A stretch of DNA of 64,000 nt. Origin: Cyclobacteriaceae bacterium (GTDB lineage: Bacteria; Bacteroidota; Bacteroidia; Cytophagales; Cyclobacteriaceae). Where the stretch lies: positions 310,001 through 374,000 of the forward strand of contig JAEUUA010000025.1 of the NCBI GenBank assembly GCA_016787755.1. Direction: 5' to 3'. Position 1 is the first letter of the stretch. Every line of letters starts with the position of its first letter. Below are positions 17,236-25,671 of the stretch, piece after piece. The notes below the pieces were generated by a model, which was not told the DNA's origin, made no database searches, and saw only the letters and a program-made list of their open reading frames with translations. The position numbers and the translations under genes were made by a program.

Positions 17236-19035
17236 CTATCGCCTTCCGTCAAATGAAAATGAATAACCGAAGTTTAATCCAAATCGAAATGAGTGCGATA
17301 ATTTTTTCTGATTGACAGACTCGAAAACAGTTTCGAAAATAGGTTCCAAGTCAAAGATACGATACCCAACGCCATACCCAATAAATCCATCTATTGTAAA
17401 CCCATCGCCATCATTTTTCTGCATGAGCCTGCCTCCCAACAACACCCCATATTCTGCCCGCTGCTCTGAAGCAGATGCCGTCAACAAACTTCCTGGCGCT
17501 AATGGAAAGTCGATGTTAGAGAAATAGCTAAGATTGGTAAATCGAATTTCATGTGCCATGTACCACATGCCTGTTTTTATTGGATTGTAAAACTTCTGCT
17601 TTACTGAGATTGCATAGCCACGGTTGAATACCTGATCTTTCGGCACATCCGAGTCAGCCGAATAAAACGGATTTCGAATTGCCTCAAACCCAAATTCATG
17701 ACCAAGTCTTTCTTCATTGTAGAATTCAATCCCAAATGGCATTGTACCAATAAAAGAAAGTGCTGGATTTCCCTGAATGATAACACCTTTATACTCTGAG
17801 TACCGGGGATTGAAGTAGTAAAACCCCTTCTTTGTCACAGTTGCGTTTGCCTTGCTTTGAGCTTTAGCCAACGAACTTATTTCATTGGCTAATTTATTGT
17901 TTTCATAAAAAGGTTTATAATAGCCCGATAGTTTTCCGTCTTCTTCGTAAAGTTCCCAAGTACCTACTCGTAAATCGCCTTCAATAGTTCCTTTTGTTTG
18001 TAGCGAACCGGAAGGAAAATATCCGGTGTACACCCCTTTGCCCTGCTCAAACTTGCATTCCCCTTCCAATTTGCCGTCTTCAAAATAATAACTCCAAAGG
18101 CCTTCACGCTTTTCGTTTTGGATAAGTCCTCTCACTTTTAATTTTCCTGAAGGATAATACTCACGATATTCACCGCTCCCCAGTTGAAACGTTACCTCAC
18201 TTTTCAGTTTGCCACCTGGCTGATTCACACTCCAGTATCCATTTTTCTTTCCCCCAACAAATTGACCTGAAGAGCTAATGGTTCCGTCTTCAAAATAATA
18301 CTTCCACTCACCGGTAGGTTCATCATTTTCATATTTCCCTTGTGAAGCAATTTTTCCGGAGGCGTAATAATGTTTCCACTCACCATTTTTCCTGCCACTG
18401 ACATAAGTCCCTTCACTATCTAGAACCCCTGACTCTGAAAAGAATCTCCAGTGTCCTGCATTCCGTGCACCCACCCGTGGGCCCTCGGCCAGCACCTTTC
18501 CTGAGTGAAAGTATTCCATGTACCTTCCATGATCTTCCGAATACACAATTTCACCTCGGAGCACGCCATCTTCAAAAAATGTCTTCCACAGCCCTTCTCG
18601 TTTATTGTCAACATACGTACCACTTTCTTTAAGGTCACCACTTTCATAATAGATTTTCCAGAGTCCTTCTCTCATTTTATTATTAATTGTGCCCTCCATA
18701 CTTTTCTTACCATTTTCATAAAAATATTGCCACCAGCCGTAGTTTGAATTTTGTTGAAGGATACCTCGCATTTTGATATTCCCGGTCTCATAATAAAATT
18801 CCCACACTCCTGACGTTTCATTATTTACGAACTGTCCTTTTGATTCCATATGTCCGTTAAGGAAATATGAAATATAACTGCCATTCAAAATATTCTGTAT
18901 GGTATCACTTACCTGATAAACTTCTTTTAGGTTTTGCTTTTCAGCATCATGATACGTGTACCGGGTTACTCCTTGCGCCATAAGAGTAGCCGGGGCTAGG
19001 AGTAAGCCAATGAATATGAGTATAATGTTCTTCAT
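17236..19035 (-). CDS. Exported MORN-repeat (MORN_2/YwqK-like) protein with C-terminal barrel-like domain
   Basis: A 599-residue protein with a signal peptide (cut near LMAQ|GV). Residues about 50-385 form roughly 14 repeats of 21-24 residues built on the pattern G.W..YYE.GKL...G.Y, for example LWKIYYESGDLKESG, EWKYYFEDGTISSSG and LWSYYFEDGKLEGE. These are MORN_2 repeats, which fold as beta-hairpin solenoids. The remaining ~200 residues are not repetitive; alternating aromatic segments and the end RFGLNFGYSFSFDG resemble an outer-membrane beta-barrel end. Database names call such repeats 'YwqK antitoxin', but there is no toxin partner here and it is exported, so that role is not supported. 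A surface structural or interaction role is possible; function unknown. Confidence 0.78.
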   Translation of the reverse strand: MKNIILIFIGLLLAPATLMAQGVTRYTYHDAEKQNLKEVYQVSDTIQNILNGSYISYFLNGHMESKGQFVNNETSGVWEFYYETGNIKMRGILQQNSNYGWWQYFYENGKKSMEGTINNKMREGLWKIYYESGDLKESGTYVDNKREGLWKTFFEDGVLRGEIVYSEDHGRYMEYFHSGKVLAEGPRVGARNAGHWRFFSESGVLDSEGTYVSGRKNGEWKHYYASGKIASQGKYENDEPTGEWKYYFEDGTISSSGQFVGGKKNGYWSVNQPGGKLKSEVTFQLGSGEYREYYPSGKLKVRGLIQNEKREGLWSYYFEDGKLEGECKFEQGKGVYTGYFPSGSLQTKGTIEGDLRVGTWELYEEDGKLSGYYKPFYENNKLANEISSLAKAQSKANATVTKKGFYYFNPRYSEYKGVIIQGNPALSFIGTMPFGIEFYNEERLGHEFGFEAIRNPFYSADSDVPKDQVFNRGYAISVKQKFYNPIKTGMWYMAHEIRFTNLSYFSNIDFPLAPGSLLTASASEQRAEYGVLLGGRLMQKNDGDGFTIDGFIGYGVGYRIFDLEPIFETVFESVNQKKLSHSFRFGLNFGYSFSFDGRR

Positions 19036-19074
19036 AGAAAAACAGCACCCTAAAGTTAATTAATCCCTGAGAGA

Positions 19075-20025
19075 TTATTGCAAGAAGGCCTTGGCAATAG
19101 CTGCCTTACCCCACTCCTCTCTTTCTTGCTCGTTCCATAATTCCGGATAAAACATAATGCGTTGAAAGCGTGGTGGTAAATACTTTTGCCAATTGGTACC
19201 CCCCGTGGCTTTAATATCCTCTGGGTCGCGTTGCAGATAACGTCCCGCTGATCGCAAGTGAGCTAATGGCCACAACACATTAGACAGCATATCCAATTCA
19301 CGTAGTCGTTTAATTACTTCTTTTGAAGTAGGGAAATTCTCTTGATAAATTTTTCTTAGATTTTTAGCGCGATACTTCATGCCTGTATCCATAAAAGTCT
19401 TCATATACTTTTCTTCAAACTGTTGGAGGGTGAGCGTTTTTTTACCAGAGGCTAATTCAGTCGCTCCACTTCGCCAATATAAATGAGATACTTGCTGCTC
19501 GATGTCACTGTATTCTAACATGGCCTCCCGAAAATCTACATGAACAAGATTCACCATGTCGGTGCAACAAATTTCAATTAATCGATACTGCGCAGACTGA
19601 AATCCAGATGCAGGCAGAAGAGACATCCTGAATTTTAAGAATTGATCCCTCTCCATACCGTCAACCATTACCGAAAAGGAATTTTCAAGCAATTGAAAAT
19701 ATCTGATGATTCGATCTAATCGCGCAATGAAAAACTGTTCATCAATACTTTCCTTTTCAGCAATCTGTTCAATTTCCCAAAGAATCAGATTAAAATAAAG
19801 CTCAGTAATTTGATGATATAAAATAAAAACTTTCTCATCCGGAAACTGAGTTTTGGGATTTTGAAGACTCAGCAAAGTATCCAAATGAATATAATCCCAA
19901 TAGGTTAAATAATCCGAATAAAGTAAACCGTCCAGATAGGAAGATAAATCTTGCCCCATTACAGCATACTTTTGTTGAAGCTTTTTTAATTGCTCGATAA
20001 GAATCGGGTCCAAAGATTTGTCCAT
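19075..20025 (-). CDS. kynA: Tryptophan 2,3-dioxygenase
   Basis: The haem enzyme opens the indole ring of L-tryptophan to N-formylkynurenine, the first step of the kynurenine route. The 316-residue form has all signatures: YLDGLLYSDYLTYWDYIHLD, VFILYHQITELYFNLILWE with the active-site His, and SLLPASGFQSAQYRLIE. PLAHLRSAGRYL follows with the likely haem-ligand His, and ATGGTNWQKYL carries the substrate-binding TGGT. An upstream ATG at 20058 gives an 11-residue extension (MGQIYISIDNS) and lies only 20 bp from the divergent start; MDKSLDPILIEQL fits the family N-terminus better, so 20025 is preferred, with moderate certainty. No other kynurenine genes are adjacent, but glutaryl-CoA dehydrogenase is divergent next door. 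Confidence 0.93.
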   Translation of the reverse strand: MDKSLDPILIEQLKKLQQKYAVMGQDLSSYLDGLLYSDYLTYWDYIHLDTLLSLQNPKTQFPDEKVFILYHQITELYFNLILWEIEQIAEKESIDEQFFIARLDRIIRYFQLLENSFSVMVDGMERDQFLKFRMSLLPASGFQSAQYRLIEICCTDMVNLVHVDFREAMLEYSDIEQQVSHLYWRSGATELASGKKTLTLQQFEEKYMKTFMDTGMKYRAKNLRKIYQENFPTSKEVIKRLRELDMLSNVLWPLAHLRSAGRYLQRDPEDIKATGGTNWQKYLPPRFQRIMFYPELWNEQEREEWGKAAIAKAFLQ

Positions 20026-20044
20026 AGAATTGTCAATACTTATG

Positions 20045-20052
20045 TAAATTTG
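20045..20052 (+). promoter_or_regulatory. Putative -7 box (TAAATTTG) with upstream TTTG for glutaryl-CoA dehydrogenase
   Basis: TAAATTTG matches TAnnTTTG and ends 26 bp before the ATG at 20079. A TTTG at 20017-20020 stands 24 bp upstream, near the expected -33 spacing. Both elements fall in or beside the start of the divergent dioxygenase gene, so the two promoters must overlap. Confidence 0.5.
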
Positions 20053-20078
20053 ACCCATTCAAAAGAATATCCCAAATT

Positions 20079-21296
20079 ATGTCTGCCAACACGACCAAAT
20101 CCACTGTTAAAAAATCCCTTAAGCAAGATCTTTACGAGAATCCAGATTTTTATTTGCTTGATGATTTGCTTACCGAAGAGCATAAACTTATTCGCAGTTC
20201 TATTCGTGATTTTGTTAAGCGTGAAATCTCACCTTATATAGAGGACTGGGCACAGCAGGCATCATTTCCTTACGAGATTGTGAAAAAGTTCGGAGACATC
20301 GGAGCATTCGGTCCAACCATTCCTCAGGAATATGGCGGTGGCGGATTAGATTATATTTCCTATGGAATTATTATGCAAGAGATTGAACGGGGCGATTCAG
20401 GCATGCGAAGCACTGCATCCGTTCAGGGTTCTTTAGTAATGTATCCGATATATAAGTTTGGAAGCGAAGAACAGCGTAGAAAATATTTACCTAAACTAGC
20501 CAGTGGCGAATGGTTGGGATGCTTTGGATTAACCGAACCTGATCATGGTTCGAATCCTGGTGGAATGGTAACCCATTTTAAAGATGCCGGTGATCATTAT
20601 CTTTTGAATGGTGCCAAAATGTGGATTTCAAATGCGCCTAAAGCCGATGTTGCCGTAGTATGGGCAAAGAATGAAGTTGGGCGAATTCATGGATTACTTG
20701 TGGAGCGTGGCATGGAAGGATTTTCAACTCCGGAAACGCATGGCAAATGGTCCCTTCGTGCAAGCACAACCGGTGAACTGGTTTTTGATAATGTGAAAGT
20801 GCCCAAAGAAAACTTGCTGCCCGGCAAAAATGGATTGGGCGCACCGATGATGTGTTTGGATTCGGCTCGCTATGGAATTGCCTGGGGTGCATTGGGTGCA
20901 GCCATGGATTGCTACGATTCTGCCAGACGATATTCGCTGGAAAGAATCCAATTCGGAAAACCGATTGGCTCGTTTCAATTGATTCAAAAGAAATTAGCGC
21001 AAATGTTAACTGAAATCACCAAAGCTCAATTGCTTAATTGGCGATTGGGCGTTTTGATGAACCAAGGTAAGGCAACTACTGCACAGATTTCATTAGCTAA
21101 AAGGGACAACATCCAGATAGCTTTTGATGTTGCCCGCGAGGCCCGACAAATACATGGAGGCATGGGTATTACAGGAGAGTACCCAATGATGCGCCACATG
21201 ATGAATTTAGAGTCCGTTGTAACCTATGAAGGAACTCACGATATCCATTTGTTAATTTTAGGAAATCATATCACGGGAATACCTGCTTTTGTTTAA
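20079..21296 (+). CDS. gcdH: Glutaryl-CoA dehydrogenase-type acyl-CoA dehydrogenase
   Basis: This 405-residue flavoprotein has the full acyl-CoA dehydrogenase fold: CFGLTEPDHGSNPGG (FAD/substrate loop), WISNAPKADV, RIQFGKPIGSFQLIQ and RQIHGGMGITGEYPM. The glutaryl-CoA branch is indicated by SGMRSTASVQGSLVMYPI, where Arg holds the distal carboxylate, and by TYEGTHDIHLLILG with the catalytic Glu. Such enzymes oxidise and decarboxylate glutaryl-CoA to crotonyl-CoA, the merging point of lysine and tryptophan breakdown. Divergence from tryptophan 2,3-dioxygenase fits that role. A -7 box match with a plausible -33 element precedes it. A stem-loop between it and the convergent next gene may end transcription. 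Confidence 0.9.
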   Translation: MSANTTKSTVKKSLKQDLYENPDFYLLDDLLTEEHKLIRSSIRDFVKREISPYIEDWAQQASFPYEIVKKFGDIGAFGPTIPQEYGGGGLDYISYGIIMQEIERGDSGMRSTASVQGSLVMYPIYKFGSEEQRRKYLPKLASGEWLGCFGLTEPDHGSNPGGMVTHFKDAGDHYLLNGAKMWISNAPKADVAVVWAKNEVGRIHGLLVERGMEGFSTPETHGKWSLRASTTGELVFDNVKVPKENLLPGKNGLGAPMMCLDSARYGIAWGALGAAMDCYDSARRYSLERIQFGKPIGSFQLIQKKLAQMLTEITKAQLLNWRLGVLMNQGKATTAQISLAKRDNIQIAFDVAREARQIHGGMGITGEYPMMRHMMNLESVVTYEGTHDIHLLILGNHITGIPAFV

Positions 21297-21383
21297 CGAA
21301 AATATACAGGGGTTAGTAAAGTAGGATAGTCGAGGCGTTTAAAGCAAACTAAAACAAGACTCTAGCTATACAAGAAAGGCTTT

Positions 21384-21408
21384 ATGGCGAGGGTCATGCC
21401 TCAGCCAT
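21384..21408. terminator. Stem-loop between convergent gcdH and DUF1573 genes
   Basis: ATGGCGAGG and CCTCaGCCAT form a 9-bp stem with one bulged A and a GTCATG loop, 88 bp after gcdH and 24 bp after the convergent gene. There is no strong U-tract on either side, so termination activity is uncertain; position between two convergent stops supports it. Confidence 0.4.
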
Positions 21409-21432
21409 TATTGCTAAACACCTTATTACCTC

Positions 21433-22509
21433 TTAATCCTCAATGTACCCACTAAGCGTAATCCGTTGAACGGGATTGCGTGGATCATTGGAATAGATAG
21501 TTACAGCTTTGTTCTGTGTTCCCATGCGCCCTTCCGTAAGTAATGTAATCTGAAATTGAGCTGTCTCGCCCGGCTTTAATGTCTTCTTATCAGTTTTTGC
21601 AATAACGCAGGAGCAATTGCTTTGAATGCTTCGAATCTCCAAATTGGTTTTTCCTTTATTCTGAAAGGGTATTGAGTTTTCAACCTTCACTCCTTTACGC
21701 ACTCGAGCAAAATCAATCGCATAATTTGAGATTAGCATGGCAGGAGCCTTAGCTAACGTTTCCGGACTAGCTGTAGGAAAATACTCTTCCACAGTTGTAT
21801 AAATAGAAAACGATTTGATCGGGTTTTGAGAATCCGTTGTGTGAATATTTATTTTGTCTGAAAGAAATCCATACTCGTTTCGCTTTGAAGCATCGTACAT
21901 AATTTTTATTAACCCTAATGCCCCAGGATTCAGAGAATCTGGGGTTGTTATCTTGACATACGCAGGCGCATCCACAGTGGTAAACTTAATTACTGATTCA
22001 CTGCCATTGAGGACTTCAAAATTCTGAGTTTCTGACGGTTTATTCAGGTATAGCTTCCCAAGATTAAACGAACTATTCTTTAAACGAAGTCCACCGTTTG
22101 AAGCCGTTAACGTTGCCTCCTTGTCCGTTCGTTTATCAACAACCATTCCTTTAATTTGAAGAACAATTGGGTTGCGATCCAAATCAGTGGTTATTGTTAA
22201 TGTTTTGTTGAAGTACCCAGGACGCCCCTTAGGATCATAACTCGCTTTGATAAACCCACTTTTGCCAACCGCAACCGGTTCCTTCGACCATCCTGGTGTG
22301 GTGCATCCACAAGAAGCTTGCACGGTTAATATCTTAACCGGACGAACACTATTATTGGTAAAGGTAAACTCATAAACAGTTGGGCCATCGGCTTCGATAA
22401 TTTCCCCAAAGTCGTGTATTTTTTCAATGAACTGAATCGGTTCAAATAACTGTCCATTGGCTTGTGCGCATCCGACAAGAACCAAAAAATAAAAAAATCT
22501 AAACTTCAT
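21433..22509 (-). CDS. DUF1573-repeat lipoprotein
   Basis: A 358-residue exported protein. The signal peptide ends VLVGC, a good lipobox, so it is probably lipid-anchored. Two DUF1573-type immunoglobulin-like repeats are recognisable. The first has HDFGEIIEADGPTVYEFTFTN followed by KILTVQASCGCTTPGW. The second, near the C-terminus, has IDFARVRKGVKVENSIPFQN and RSIQSNCSCVI. The 'sCGCt' cysteine motif is the hallmark of the domain, common in Bacteroidota, whose role is undefined. The ATG at 22509 starts the signal peptide directly; an upstream in-frame start at 22533 would put eight charged/polar residues before it. A TACCTTTG -7 match lies 4 bp from the ATG, suggesting a very short or absent leader. 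Confidence 0.82.
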   Translation of the reverse strand: MKFRFFYFLVLVGCAQANGQLFEPIQFIEKIHDFGEIIEADGPTVYEFTFTNNSVRPVKILTVQASCGCTTPGWSKEPVAVGKSGFIKASYDPKGRPGYFNKTLTITTDLDRNPIVLQIKGMVVDKRTDKEATLTASNGGLRLKNSSFNLGKLYLNKPSETQNFEVLNGSESVIKFTTVDAPAYVKITTPDSLNPGALGLIKIMYDASKRNEYGFLSDKINIHTTDSQNPIKSFSIYTTVEEYFPTASPETLAKAPAMLISNYAIDFARVRKGVKVENSIPFQNKGKTNLEIRSIQSNCSCVIAKTDKKTLKPGETAQFQITLLTEGRMGTQNKAVTIYSNDPRNPVQRITLSGYIED

Positions 22510-22513
22510 CACA

Positions 22514-22521
22514 CAAAGGTA
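22514..22521 (-). promoter_or_regulatory. Putative -7 box (TACCTTTG) for DUF1573 lipoprotein
   Basis: Minus-strand TACCTTTG is an exact TAnnTTTG match only 4 bp from the ATG at 22509. If used, transcription would start at or within a base or two of the start codon, giving a leaderless message. Confidence 0.4.
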
Positions 22522-22565
22522 CTTGTTACTCACAACTTTTGAAATTCTTTCATTTCTTTGCAGTT

Positions 22566-23534
22566 ATGGCCAGAATATTAACAGGAATACAAAGCAGTGG
22601 GAAACCACATTTAGGTAATTTATTAGGAGCAATCATACCCGCCATTCGGCTTTCACAGCAGCCAGGTAATGAATCATTCTTTTTTATAGCGGATCTTCAC
22701 TCCTTAACAACCATTAAAGACGCCAAGCAACGAATAGCCAATGTGCAGGCAGTTGCGGCAGCATGGCTTGCTTTTGGATTTGATGTAGAAAAGAATCTTT
22801 TATACCGACAAAGCAGAATTCCTGAAGTGTGCGAACTCACCTGGTATCTGAATTGCCTCACCCCTTTTCCCATGCTTGCCAATGCCCATTCATTTAAAGA
22901 TAAGGCAGATAAACTGTCGGATGTTAACGCAGGCTTGTTTACCTATCCTGTTTTGATGACGGCCGACATTATATTATATGATGCCAACTTTGTTCCTGTT
23001 GGAAAAGATCAGCGTCAGCATTTAGAAATGGCACGCGATATTGCGAGTGCGTTTAACAATCAATATGGAGAAACTTTTGTACTACCTGAAGCTAAGATTG
23101 AAGAAAATGTGATGACCGTACCCGGAACGGATGGGCAGAAGATGAGTAAATCATATGGAAATATCATTGATATTTTTGTAAGCGATAAAGAGTTGCGAAA
23201 ACAAATTATGAGTATTGTTACAGATAGTACTCCAGTGGAGGCACCAAAGAATCCGGACACCGATAATGTTTTTGCGATCTACAAACTAATTGCAACACCG
23301 ACTCAAACAGAAGCTCTGAGACAAAAGTACCTTGCTGGAAATTTCGGATACGGCCATGCAAAACAGGAATTATTTGAATTAATTCAAGAGAAATATGCTA
23401 AAGAGAGAGAGGCTTTCAATTTTTATTCGAGTAATCCTGAAGAACTGGAAAGAAAGTTACAAATCAGCGAAGAGAAGGCTACACTCATTGCAAGAAGTGT
23501 CCTAAATAAAGTTAGATCGAAGTTAGGGTATTAA
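22566..23534 (+). CDS. trpS: Tryptophanyl-tRNA synthetase
   Basis: TrpRS charges tRNA-Trp in the cytoplasm. The 322-residue class I synthetase starts MARILTGIQSSGKPHLGNLLG, where PHLGN is the HIGH-type motif. It has FFIADLHSLTT, the tryptophan-pocket region LMTADIILYDANFVPVGKDQ, and DGQKMSKSYGN, the KMSKS loop, near residue 195. Length is normal for a bacterial TrpRS. A TTG at 22539 in frame would add nine residues not found in the family, so ATG 22566 is used. It stands divergent to the DUF1573 gene and its stop lies 3 bp from the next convergent gene. No T-box or attenuator was recognised in the 56-bp upstream gap. Confidence 0.95.
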   Translation: MARILTGIQSSGKPHLGNLLGAIIPAIRLSQQPGNESFFFIADLHSLTTIKDAKQRIANVQAVAAAWLAFGFDVEKNLLYRQSRIPEVCELTWYLNCLTPFPMLANAHSFKDKADKLSDVNAGLFTYPVLMTADIILYDANFVPVGKDQRQHLEMARDIASAFNNQYGETFVLPEAKIEENVMTVPGTDGQKMSKSYGNIIDIFVSDKELRKQIMSIVTDSTPVEAPKNPDTDNVFAIYKLIATPTQTEALRQKYLAGNFGYGHAKQELFELIQEKYAKEREAFNFYSSNPEELERKLQISEEKATLIARSVLNKVRSKLGY

Positions 23535-23537
23535 TGT

Positions 23538-24050
23538 TCAGTCTTTTAGACTTTTAGAGATCGCTCGAAAATCATTCTTTAGAGCATCCGCATTCGCTAA
23601 GATTGTCCAATTAAGAATTTTATAGAAGTGAGTTTTTGACTCGATCGCAGTGATCAACATAAAAAAATCTGTCCCTTCCTCTGTCCAATACAATTCTATT
23701 TGAGCGCAATCATTTCCATTCGCTATAAATTGAATTTCATTTTTTAACAATCTTTTTTCATTTTCAATTTTATAGTCTTTAACAAATTCATCGAGGAAAT
23801 TTTTAGCATCTGTAAATTTAATACCAAGGGATTCCAATTGATCTTTGGAGTCCTCAATGACAATAATATACGCCTCTTTGGTGCTGTTTTGATATTGAAT
23901 GGATGCAACATCATTTAATTCATAGGTTTTAACCATGTAATCCGGGATGCTCATCTTGAACACATGGCCACCAATGCGCTCGGTAAATTTTGTTTGTCCG
24001 TATCCCGACAAGGTTGATGCAAGAAGAAGGATAATACTTAGTTGCTTCAT
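23538..24050 (-). CDS. Exported protein of unknown function
   Basis: A 170-residue protein with a signal peptide (cut near GYGQ|TKF), so probably periplasmic. The mature part starts FTERIGGHVFKMSIPDYMVK, followed by AYIIVIEDSKDQLES and a long helical segment. It has a single Cys (NDCAQIELYW) and ends in a helix ISKSLKD. The layout recalls small Bacteroidota proteins that resemble lipid- or stress-related carriers, but no family was recognised. Its start overlaps the end of the upstream cytoplasmic-looking gene by 4 bp (ATGA), indicating co-translation. It ends 3 bp from trpS. Confidence 0.65.
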   Translation of the reverse strand: MKQLSIILLLASTLSGYGQTKFTERIGGHVFKMSIPDYMVKTYELNDVASIQYQNSTKEAYIIVIEDSKDQLESLGIKFTDAKNFLDEFVKDYKIENEKRLLKNEIQFIANGNDCAQIELYWTEEGTDFFMLITAIESKTHFYKILNWTILANADALKNDFRAISKSLKD

Positions 24051-24457
24051 GATTTAGCTGTCCAAACGACTTTTTGCTGGCCATTGCCTTCATTCAAAAC
24101 TATCCGAAGGGGGCCTGGTACAATCACCAGTTTAGTTTCCTTGCCGGGCAAGGAATCAACTTCTACATAAACTCCTTCTTTGGGACCTACTGAGAATTGA
24201 TTCTTATCATTGACTAAATATGATTTAGCAAAGTAGGCGATGGGATATAATACATCGGTATCTGGACAAAACTCATCGTGTATATCTTGTAGTACATCCT
24301 CGAGGTATTCTCCAAACCTCACCTGGATTGAGTCTTCCAAGTTATGTAACTCTTCTTCCAGATCATCATATTTAGGGTTATTATAATCAATTTTACTTAA
24401 CTCATTTCTACGCGTGGCAATTTCTTGAATCGCACTATCTAAATCCTTTACTTCCAT
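24047..24457 (-). CDS. Conserved-looking protein of unknown function, coiled-coil N-terminus
   Basis: A 136-residue protein without signal peptide or membrane segment. The first ~45 residues are strongly acidic and helical with heptad spacing (LDSAIQEIATRRNELSKI, DLEEELHNLEDSIQVRF), likely a coiled coil. The second half is beta-rich (EGVYVEVDSLPGKETKLVIV). No family was recognised. It is the first gene of a two-gene unit with the exported 170-residue protein, with a 4-bp overlap. The plus-strand hppD gene diverges from it; the shared intergenic region is about 90 bp. Confidence 0.65.
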   Translation of the reverse strand: MEVKDLDSAIQEIATRRNELSKIDYNNPKYDDLEEELHNLEDSIQVRFGEYLEDVLQDIHDEFCPDTDVLYPIAYFAKSYLVNDKNQFSVGPKEGVYVEVDSLPGKETKLVIVPGPLRIVLNEGNGQQKVVWTAKS

Positions 24458-24519
24458 ATCAATCCTATTTTACGTCAAGTTTATGGAAATGAGGGCTAAA
24501 TTAAAACTCAAAGATTGAT

Positions 24520-24527
24520 TAATTTTG
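24520..24527 (+). promoter_or_regulatory. Putative -7 box (TAATTTTG) for hppD
   Basis: TAATTTTG matches TAnnTTTG and ends 21 bp before the ATG at 24549, predicting a leader of about 16 nt. No clear TTTG at -33. Its position supports ATG 24549 over the TTG at 24525, which would overlap the box. Confidence 0.45.
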
Positions 24528-24548
24528 ACGATTCAAAGTTACCGCATT

Positions 24549-25643
24549 ATGACACAGGACTTTCTACCCATCAACGGCACAGATCACGTTGAATTTTATG
24601 TAGGGAATGCCAAGCAAGCCGCGTTGTACTATCAGCATTGTTTAGGGTTTGAATTAATCGCCTACGCAGGACCGGAAACCGGCCTAAAAGACAGATGTTC
24701 ATACGTGCTGAAGCAGGATAAAATAAGATTTGTTTTAACTACCAGTCTGCATCCAGACTCTTATATCTCAAATCATGTTAAAAAACATGGCGATGGCGTA
24801 AAAGTACTAGCCCTGTGGGTTGACGATGCCACCCAATCTTTTCAAGAAACTACTTTACGTGGAGCGGAATCGGTTAGTGAACCTAAAAAAGCTGTGGATG
24901 AATTTGGGGAGATTACAGTGGCTTCAATCCAAACCTATGGCGAAACCATACATACGTTTGTAGAACGAAAAAATTATAAAGGCGTATTTATGCCCGGGTT
25001 TGTGCCGGTGAAAAGTACTGTTCAAGTAAATCCTATTGGCTTAAAATACATCGATCATTGTGTAGGCAATGTGGAACTTGGTCAGATGAATCGTTGGGTT
25101 GATTTCTACGAGACCGTGATGGGTTTTAAACTATTAATCACCTTTGATGACAAGGACATCTCAACGGAATACAGTGCATTGATGTCGAAAGTAGTTTCAA
25201 ATGGAAACGGGTATATCAAGTTTCCGATTAACGAACCTGCCGCTGGGAAAAAGAAATCTCAAATTGAAGAGTACTTAGACTTTTACCACAGTGCCGGAGT
25301 TCAACATATAGCCATTGCCACCGATGATATTATTTTTACTGTGGGTGAGCTACGTAAACGTGGTGTTGAATTCCTGCGCGTGCCTGACACATATTATGAA
25401 GATGTACTTGATCGGGTAGGTCACATCAATGAAGATCTTAAAGACTTGAAAAAACTAAATATTCTTATCGATCGTGATGAAGAAGGGTACTTACTCCAAA
25501 TTTTTACGAAACCGATCCAAGATCGCCCTACCTTATTCTTTGAAATCATTGAGCGAAATGGCGCTAAATCCTTTGGCAAAGGAAATTTTAAGGCACTCTT
25601 TGAAGCTATTGAATTAGAACAGGGGTTACGCGGCAACCTATAA
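24549..25643 (+). CDS. hppD: 4-hydroxyphenylpyruvate dioxygenase
   Basis: HPPD converts 4-hydroxyphenylpyruvate to homogentisate in tyrosine and phenylalanine breakdown. The 364-residue protein has two glyoxalase-like modules, the first from GTDHVEFYVGNAKQAALYY and the second from IDHCVGNVELGQMNRWVDFY. The three non-haem iron ligands are visible: the His of YIDHCVGN, the His of GVQHIAIATDD, and the Glu of LFFEIIERNGAKSFGKGNF. The C-terminal gating helix (FKALFEAIELEQGLRG) is intact. It stands 28 bp before a phosphohexomutase gene, with no homogentisate dioxygenase in the window. Together with tryptophan dioxygenase it points to use of aromatic amino acids. Confidence 0.95.
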   Translation: MTQDFLPINGTDHVEFYVGNAKQAALYYQHCLGFELIAYAGPETGLKDRCSYVLKQDKIRFVLTTSLHPDSYISNHVKKHGDGVKVLALWVDDATQSFQETTLRGAESVSEPKKAVDEFGEITVASIQTYGETIHTFVERKNYKGVFMPGFVPVKSTVQVNPIGLKYIDHCVGNVELGQMNRWVDFYETVMGFKLLITFDDKDISTEYSALMSKVVSNGNGYIKFPINEPAAGKKKSQIEEYLDFYHSAGVQHIAIATDDIIFTVGELRKRGVEFLRVPDTYYEDVLDRVGHINEDLKDLKKLNILIDRDEEGYLLQIFTKPIQDRPTLFFEIIERNGAKSFGKGNFKALFEAIELEQGLRGNL

Positions 25644-25671
25644 TAACATTATTCTTAATTAATATTTACTG

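Noticed and set aside
17236..19035. Toxin-antitoxin role for the MORN_2 protein
   Set aside because: It is exported, large, and has no neighbouring small toxin gene.
20549..20565. GGTTCGAATCC, which looks like a tRNA T-loop
   Set aside because: It lies inside the gcdH coding frame (DHGSNPGG) and no acceptor or anticodon stem surrounds it.
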